From Nocardioides silvaticus (GTDB lineage Bacteria; Actinomycetota; Actinomycetes; Propionibacteriales; Nocardioidaceae): 64,000 bases of DNA. The number at the start of each line of letters is the position of its first letter. Within the stretch, counting starts at the first letter, position 1. This document shows positions 59,286 through 64,000 of the stretch, one piece after another. The notes beneath the pieces are model-generated. The model was not told the DNA's origin. It saw nothing but the letters and a program-made list of their open reading frames with translations, and searched no databases. The stretch covers positions 310,001-374,000 of the forward strand of contig NZ_QGDD01000001.1 of NCBI RefSeq assembly GCF_003160695.1, read 5' to 3'. A program made the position numbers and the translations under genes.

Positions 59286-62200
59286 TCAGCTCGCGAGCCA
59301 GCCGTGCGTACGGATGATTGTCTTCGTGCGCTCCGACAGTTCCATGGGCGCGTCGCCGTCGTCGGACCGGTTGCAGATCTCCTCGCGCAGGATCCGGTCG
59401 GCCTCGAGCTGGTCGCCCTCGGCCTTCATGACGTGGGCCAGGCACAGGCGGGTGCTCTCGCCGTCGGGGTCGGCCCGGTTGGCGACGTACGCCGCGGAGC
59501 GGGCCTTCACCAGGTCGCCGGCGGCGAGGGCCTCCGTGACGACGATGAGGGCGACGTCGGCGATCCAGCCACCCGCCATGAGGTCGACGCGGTCGGGCTC
59601 GTTGGCGAGCCAAGCCCACCCTTCCTCACGCAGTTGGCTGAACGGCTGCGCCTCTCCGACCAGCTCGAGCGCGGTGCACAGGTCCGCGACACCTTCGGCT
59701 CCGCCGCGGGCCTGTCCGCGCTTGCGGAGGCGGAGGAAGAGGTCGAGGTCGACGAGCAGTCCGTCGTCGACCTGGTAGACGTTGACCCCGGTGACCTTGG
59801 CCGCCGGTGCCTTGTCCGCGTAGGGCAGGTGGTCCTCGCCGGTGCGGGGGTTCGGGCCGAGCCAGTCGCGCACGATGTTTGTGTAGTCGCGGACCTTGCC
59901 GTCGGAGATCGAGAACGCGTCGCGGATCTGCTCGCGGGTGGCGCCGTGCTTGCGGTGCAGGGCGAGGAAGGCCAGCAGCTCGGTGAAGTACGGCCTGCGC
60001 TTGGCCAGCGCCTTGCCGTGGGTGCGCGCGGCGACCGGGCCGAGCAGGGTGAGCCGCGGACGGTCGCAGTCGGTTGAGAACCAGTCGGCGATGTCCTGGT
60101 CGAGGGTGGGGTCCTTCTCCTCGACCTCGGCGCGGACGTGCGCGGGCACCTTGGGGGCCAGGGCCTCGAGGTCCTCCTGCACGATCGCGCTCTCGCGGAT
60201 GTACTCCTCGTCCTCGCCCTCGAGCAGGGAGGACATCGGCTCGTCGACGGCATCCTCGGGGGTGTTGCGCGGCAGGGTGTACTCGCGGCGCAGGGCCCCG
60301 GAGGAGTCGGTGTAGGCCTCCCAGCCGTCGGTGGCGGTCTCGTCCACCGGGGTGTCGACGTACTCCGGGGTCTCACTCTGGGCATAGACCAGGGCGCAGC
60401 CGCGGGCCTCGTCGCTGGTGAGCCCGACCGCGATCAGGTTGAGGTCGGCGTGCTCAAGGATCACGCGGCCGGTGTTGGTCATGTGCAGCGCCGCACCGGG
60501 AGTGTTGGGGCGCTCGCCGGCGACCACGATGGAGGTCGCGGACTGACCGACGTGGTCGTTGACCAGCTGCAGCAGCTGCTCGAGGTCGTCGGGGTCGCCG
60601 GCCGCCGCGTCCAGCAGCAGCATCCGCGCGGGCCAGGTGTCGTCGTCAACGCTGCCGGTGCGGCCCGTGGACACATCGGTGTCGTGTCGCTTCGCCCGAT
60701 CAACGGTAGTCACCGCCGCGGCGAGGATCTCCGCGGTCGCGGGCGTCCCGGCCGCGCCGGTCGGGTAGTAGCTGATCCGCTCGTCCATAGCGACGGTCTC
60801 CTCTGCCACGCCGATGCAGTCGACCTGGACGCGACGCGACCACGGGTTGACGGCCAGCTGGGCGGCGAGGTGGCGGGCGAAGTCACGCGCGTAGGTGGGG
60901 TCACCGCTGATGGTCAGCGTGGAGAGCTCCTCGCAGTTCAGCAGCCAGGTCTCGCCGGTGTCGCTCATGCCGATGGTGGCCAGCAGCGGGTAGGGCGGCT
61001 CGACGTTGCCGGTGTCGGGACCGAGGTCCTCGAACGCGGTGTCGGTGGTGACCTGCCAGTGGGTCTGGTCGGGACTGCCCACCCAGGGAGCGGGAACGGC
61101 GGCCGGAGCGCTCAGATGCAGCGTCAGCTTGCCGTGACCGAGCTCCACCGCTGCCAGCGGCGGCATCGTGGTGCCCTGGGCACCGACCGCGGCCGCGAGG
61201 CGTCGCAGGGCCTCGTCGGCGAACTCCACGGTGGCGGCCGCGGCGGAACCGGTCGCGTTCAGGGTCATCTCCACCGGCGCGAGCTCGGGCGGCGGGGCGG
61301 CGATCGCGCGCCCGGGCGGCCGGTTCCGAAAGGCGGAGCGCCGGCGCGACCGCAGGGCCATGAGCAGGGCTCCGGACAGCAGGACGCCCCCGCCGGTGAG
61401 GCCGGCGAGGACCCAGGGTGCCTCGAGGATCGAGTCGTCCGTGTCGTCGACCTGGTCGACGTCGGCGACCGGCGCCGCCGGCTCTTCGGTCTGCGGGACC
61501 TCGGGGGCGGCGGTCTCCGGCGCCGGGGTCTCCTGGGTGGCCGGCGGGGTCTCCTCGGCCGGCGAGTCGACCGGCGGCTGCTCGTCCTTGGGCTCCGCTG
61601 GGGTCTGCGGCTTGTCCCCTCGCGGCTGCGGCTGGTCCTGCCGGTCGTCGACCGGCGTCTCGGTGGCGGGGATGTTGAGCTTCCAGCCCACGTCGATCAC
61701 GTCGGGGTCGGTCAGCTGGACCCCGCCGGGCTGGGTGATCGCGGTGGAGGCCTTGTAGATCTCCGGCCAACGGTCGGCATCTCCGAGCTTGTCCTGCGCG
61801 ATGTCGCTGAGGGTGTCGCTGGGCTGCACGGTGTAGACGTGCGCCGGGACTGGGTCGGTGGGCGCCGGCAGCTTGAGCACCCATCCGGGCTCGAGGAAGC
61901 TCGGCTGGGTGCCGAGCAGGTCGCGGTTGAGCTCGGCGATGTCCTTGTAGCGGGCTCCGTCACCGAAGTGGTCCTCGGCGATCGACCAAAGGCTCTCCCC
62001 CGGCTTCACGACGTGGTCGACGGTCTTGGGGCCCTGGCGCTCCTGCGTCGTCTCGGCCTTGACGTCCTGGCGGGCGGGTCCCTGCTGTGAGGCGTGGTCG
62101 GCGCCGGCGGTGACGTGCCCCACCGTCGCCGGGGCCGCGGCGGCCGAACTGATCGTTGCCGCCTGCGTGGCGATGGGGGCGGCGATGAACAGCAGTGCGG

Positions 62201-62546
62201 CCAGACCGATGAGGCCGCGCGCTGCGGCCTGGGGCCTACCCAGACCTGGCAGTTGAGGTGCCTGGACCTTGCGGAGCGCTGCGATGGCCTCCACAACAAG
62301 GCTCAGGGCCATGAACGCCCAGGCGACCCAGCCGATCACCTTGAACAGGCCGAGAACGAGCGTGCCGTCGTCGGGCGCCAGGAGCGCGTTCTTGACGCCA
62401 CCCAGGGTGGGCATCTGGTCGGGGATCGGGCTGGCGCCGATCGCGAGGAAGAGAGCGGGCAGGCCGAGGACGATGCCCAGCACGGCGAGCGAGGCGGCGA
62501 GGCCGGTGAGTCGCTGGCCGATGGTGGGATGGGTGGGCGTAGTCAT
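59286..62546 (-). CDS. Large membrane protein with two LysM domains and a BTAD-like C-terminus
   Basis: A 1086-residue protein. Membrane helices near the N-terminus (ASLAVLGIVLGLPALFLAIG, GLFKVIGWVAWAFMALSLVV, LIGLAALLFIAAPIATQAA) are followed by two LysM modules: HVVKPGESLWSIAEDHFGDG (about residues 178-215) and HVYTVQPSDTLSDIAQDKLG (about 237-272). An acidic Pro linker and another helix (VLAGLTGGGVLLSGALLMAL) come next, then a cytoplasmic half. Its last 230 residues (VYQVDDGLLVDLDLFLRL, EALAAGDLVKARSAAYVANR) resemble bacterial transcriptional activator (BTAD) domains. Similar LysM-BTAD proteins occur in actinobacterial conjugation and pilus loci. It probably links the envelope apparatus to cell wall and cytoplasm; the role is unproven. 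Confidence 0.75.
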   Translation of the reverse strand: MTTPTHPTIGQRLTGLAASLAVLGIVLGLPALFLAIGASPIPDQMPTLGGVKNALLAPDDGTLVLGLFKVIGWVAWAFMALSLVVEAIAALRKVQAPQLPGLGRPQAAARGLIGLAALLFIAAPIATQAATISSAAAAPATVGHVTAGADHASQQGPARQDVKAETTQERQGPKTVDHVVKPGESLWSIAEDHFGDGARYKDIAELNRDLLGTQPSFLEPGWVLKLPAPTDPVPAHVYTVQPSDTLSDIAQDKLGDADRWPEIYKASTAITQPGGVQLTDPDVIDVGWKLNIPATETPVDDRQDQPQPRGDKPQTPAEPKDEQPPVDSPAEETPPATQETPAPETAAPEVPQTEEPAAPVADVDQVDDTDDSILEAPWVLAGLTGGGVLLSGALLMALRSRRRSAFRNRPPGRAIAAPPPELAPVEMTLNATGSAAAATVEFADEALRRLAAAVGAQGTTMPPLAAVELGHGKLTLHLSAPAAVPAPWVGSPDQTHWQVTTDTAFEDLGPDTGNVEPPYPLLATIGMSDTGETWLLNCEELSTLTISGDPTYARDFARHLAAQLAVNPWSRRVQVDCIGVAEETVAMDERISYYPTGAAGTPATAEILAAAVTTVDRAKRHDTDVSTGRTGSVDDDTWPARMLLLDAAAGDPDDLEQLLQLVNDHVGQSATSIVVAGERPNTPGAALHMTNTGRVILEHADLNLIAVGLTSDEARGCALVYAQSETPEYVDTPVDETATDGWEAYTDSSGALRREYTLPRNTPEDAVDEPMSSLLEGEDEEYIRESAIVQEDLEALAPKVPAHVRAEVEEKDPTLDQDIADWFSTDCDRPRLTLLGPVAARTHGKALAKRRPYFTELLAFLALHRKHGATREQIRDAFSISDGKVRDYTNIVRDWLGPNPRTGEDHLPYADKAPAAKVTGVNVYQVDDGLLVDLDLFLRLRKRGQARGGAEGVADLCTALELVGEAQPFSQLREEGWAWLANEPDRVDLMAGGWIADVALIVVTEALAAGDLVKARSAAYVANRADPDGESTRLCLAHVMKAEGDQLEADRILREEICNRSDDGDAPMELSERTKTIIRTHGWLAS

Positions 62547-63010
62547 CTCTCGATGCCTCCTTCGGCGCGGATGAGCCGCGCGGACGCCTCCCCGGTGACC
62601 TGCATGGAGTCCAGGCCGATGATCCCGAGGAACTTGCTGGTGTAGGTGTCGGTGGTGGTGACGATCAGGGTGTCGCCGTTGACGACGCGCGCGGTTCCTT
62701 CCACGCCGGCGGCGTGGAGGTAGTCCTGGGCGGCGGCCTTGGCGGCGTTGATGTCGACCCGGAGGTCCTCACCGCGCACCGCGGTGGAGCCCTGGACCTC
62801 CTGGGCGCCGGTGCGGGCGGCCTGGGCGGCGGCACTGCGCGCCTGCTGCTGGGTGTGGACCTTGCCGCCGAGGTCGACGGCCATCCCGACGAGGATGATC
62901 ATCACGAAGGACGCGGTGGCGAACCAGACGCTGATGGAGCCGCGCTCATCGCGCACACCACGCGTTCCGAGGCGGCGCAGGCGGCGCAGGCGGCGCAGGC
63001 GGCTGATCAT
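62543..63010 (-). CDS. TadE/TadG-like pseudopilin
   Basis: A 155-residue protein from ATG 63010, overlapping the neighbours on both sides. After an Arg-rich tail (RLRRLRRLRRLGTRG), DERGSISVWFATASFVMIILVGMAVDLG is the TadE/TadG-type N-terminal helix with the RGS motif. The outer domain contains TARVVNGDTLIVTTTDTYTS. TadE-like minor pilins are inserted in the inner membrane and assist Flp/Tad pilus assembly. First of three such genes in tandem here. Confidence 0.75.
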   Translation of the reverse strand: MISRLRRLRRLRRLGTRGVRDERGSISVWFATASFVMIILVGMAVDLGGKVHTQQQARSAAAQAARTGAQEVQGSTAVRGEDLRVDINAAKAAAQDYLHAAGVEGTARVVNGDTLIVTTTDTYTSKFLGIIGLDSMQVTGEASARLIRAEGGIER

Positions 63011-63456
63011 CGGCGCTCCCGGTAGGCGTCGACGGGGCTGCTGGCGGTCGCGATGATCGTCCTGGTGCCGGGCAGACCGGGGATGGCCAGGTCGGCGACG
63101 TCGACCTTGCAGGTCACCGTGGCGGTCACCTGGGCTGTGGTGCCCAGCGGGGCGTTGAACGCCGCGGCGTTGACCGTGATGCTGATGGTCGCGCACTGCA
63201 GGCCCTGGTCGTTCAGGCTGCTGGTGGCCGCGGCCTTGCCCGAGCTGATCGCCTCGCTCTGGGTCCGCTCGATGGACGCTGCTCGAGCTGCCTCGTAGGC
63301 GGCGGCCTCCACCGACTGCTTGGCGATCTCGACGCGTCCGCCGAGGATGATCATCGCGATGAACAGGCCGAAGGCCGGGACGCCGATCGCGGCCTCGATG
63401 GCCACGGATCCGCGTTCGTCCCGGCGGCGTCGGGAATCATGAACTCGCCAGGTCAT
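63007..63456 (-). CDS. TadE-like pseudopilin
   Basis: A 149-residue protein with DERGSVAIEAAIGVPAFGLFIAMIILGG at the N-terminus, closely matching TadE (RGS...E then hydrophobic helix). The outer part has two Cys (GLQCATISI, VTCKVDV) likely bridged. It overlaps the genes before and after by 4 bp, so stoichiometric expression is likely. Confidence 0.78.
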   Translation of the reverse strand: MTWRVHDSRRRRDERGSVAIEAAIGVPAFGLFIAMIILGGRVEIAKQSVEAAAYEAARAASIERTQSEAISSGKAAATSSLNDQGLQCATISITVNAAAFNAPLGTTAQVTATVTCKVDVADLAIPGLPGTRTIIATASSPVDAYRERR

Positions 63457-63848
63457 TCGGTCAGCCTTTCGACCGGGACGCTGGCGCTCTGCCTGACGGT
63501 CACGTGCCAGCCGGGGATCACGCTCAGCGACTTGCCGGTGACGATGATCGTTGCCGTTGTCGTGGTTCGTGATCCGGAGACGCTGGTGGAGGTCATCACG
63601 TCGGAGCCACCGGCGTGGTTGAGGAAGGTGTTCGCCGTGGAGACGCCGGACTCGCGGGTTCCGGTCTCGCTGCCTGCCTCGCGGGCGCCCTCCTGCGCGG
63701 CCGCGAGCGCTACCTGCTTCGCGTGGTAGTACAGGGCTCCCTGGAGGCCGAGGAACATCAGCAGGAACAGCGCGGGCATCAGGAACACCATCTGTATGGT
63801 CACTGATCCGCGCTCGTCCCGGCTGCGGCGCTGAGAGCTGGCGAACAT
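63453..63848 (-). CDS. TadE-like pseudopilin
   Basis: A 131-residue protein with DERGSVTIQMVFLMPALFLLMFLGLQGALYY, the TadE helix, and a soluble domain with TTTATIIVTGKSLSVIPGW. It is the third member of the tandem set and overlaps 63007-63456. It probably forms part of an Flp/Tad-type fibre built by the transfer apparatus. Confidence 0.78.
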   Translation of the reverse strand: MFASSQRRSRDERGSVTIQMVFLMPALFLLMFLGLQGALYYHAKQVALAAAQEGAREAGSETGTRESGVSTANTFLNHAGGSDVMTSTSVSGSRTTTTATIIVTGKSLSVIPGWHVTVRQSASVPVERLTE

Positions 63849-63867
63849 GACGAGAAGCCGGTCCTGC

Positions 63868-63999
63868 CTACTTGATCTTCCCGGACTCGCTGGTCACGAA
63901 GGCCCTGATGGCTGCGACGACGATGCCGACGATGGCGATGGCGGCCACCGCCCAGAGCACCTCCTGAATGGTGACCGAGCCGCGGTCGTCGCGCCGTCT
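63868..63999 (-). CDS. Flp/TadE-type small pilin, partial
   Basis: Truncated by the window edge. The visible 43 residues read RRRDDRGSVTIQEVLWAVAA then IAIVGIVVAAIRAFVTSESG, a prepilin-like RGSVTIQE motif with a long hydrophobic helix and a short basic end. It is probably a Flp-type pilin or small TadE homologue preceding the three TadE genes, 19 bp away. Confidence 0.65.
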   Translation of the reverse strand, partial: RRRDDRGSVTIQEVLWAVAAIAIVGIVVAAIRAFVTSESGKIK

Positions 64000-64000
64000 G

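Noticed and set aside
60138..62090. 650-codon plus-strand frame opposite the LysM-BTAD gene
   Set aside because: Shadow with Gly/Arg/Leu/Val bias; the minus strand has two LysM signatures.
1..64000. CRISPR arrays, rRNA and tRNA genes
   Set aside because: No regularly spaced repeats and no rRNA or tRNA-like sequence were noticed on reading. A dedicated tRNA search was not possible.

Overview
The window is 64 kb of GC-rich DNA with frequent GTG starts, tightly overlapping ATGA/GTGA gene junctions and many protein families confined to actinobacteria (SCO6880-type and PrgI/VirB4-like conjugation proteins, DUF3152, DUF6153, DUF4396 and a LysM-BTAD protein). It reads as part of a conjugative element, either an integrative conjugative element or a plasmid, of a high-GC actinobacterium. 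A Nocardioides-like host is plausible but is inference. No rRNA, tRNA, CRISPR array or chromosomal housekeeping operon is visible.

Layout. 1-4735: the tail of a metal-type MerR regulator, then a complete RIT (recombinase-in-trio) element of three overlapping tyrosine recombinases, whose right end abuts and truncates a DUF932 gene. 4814-6228: five small translationally coupled unknown genes. 6293-13417: a small HNH-like/coiled-coil gene pair divergent from a giant MobF relaxase-helicase-Toprim primase. 13992-20137: a defence island with a HEPN/Toprim-associated protein, a divergent HEPN-like protein and a complete Gabija system (gajA-gajB). 20606-22249: small membrane and HTH genes, one with an IF2_N-like domain plus two MerR-type helices. 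22459-28439: a type IV coupling ATPase, its separate membrane partner and a five-domain secreted hydrolase with two nuclease-like domains, a transglycosylase, a DD-peptidase-like domain and an M23 peptidase.

28638-44221 is cargo inserted in the middle of the conjugation operon. It starts with a recombinase cassette (integrase, XRE protein, zinc-finger integrase-like protein) and a structured GC-rich repeat. A copper block follows: CMD protein, CopA, copper-binding protein, CopZ, CsoR, DHA2 exporter, second CopZ, DUF4396, TetR, small membrane proteins, DUF6153, DUF305, a BNR-type lipoprotein and DUF3152. Three CsoR-box-like sites tie this block together. 44472-53716 resumes the minus-strand type IV secretion operon (VirB4 in two genes, VirB6-like, two VirB8-like candidates, pilin-like, ParA-like, regulator). 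53769-57091 is a second cargo block: another copy of the structured repeat, a NACHT ATPase with a restriction-endonuclease-like head, and a broken tetR fragment. 57325-64000 is a minus-strand pilus-type operon (TadE-like proteins, LysM-BTAD protein, lipoproteins) that runs off the window.

The relaxase, its divergent partner operon, the coupling-protein operon and the T4SS operon all carry the same bipartite promoter-like motif, TGATCGC, a fixed gap, then TAGG, at identical spacing. This points to one shared switch controlling transfer.
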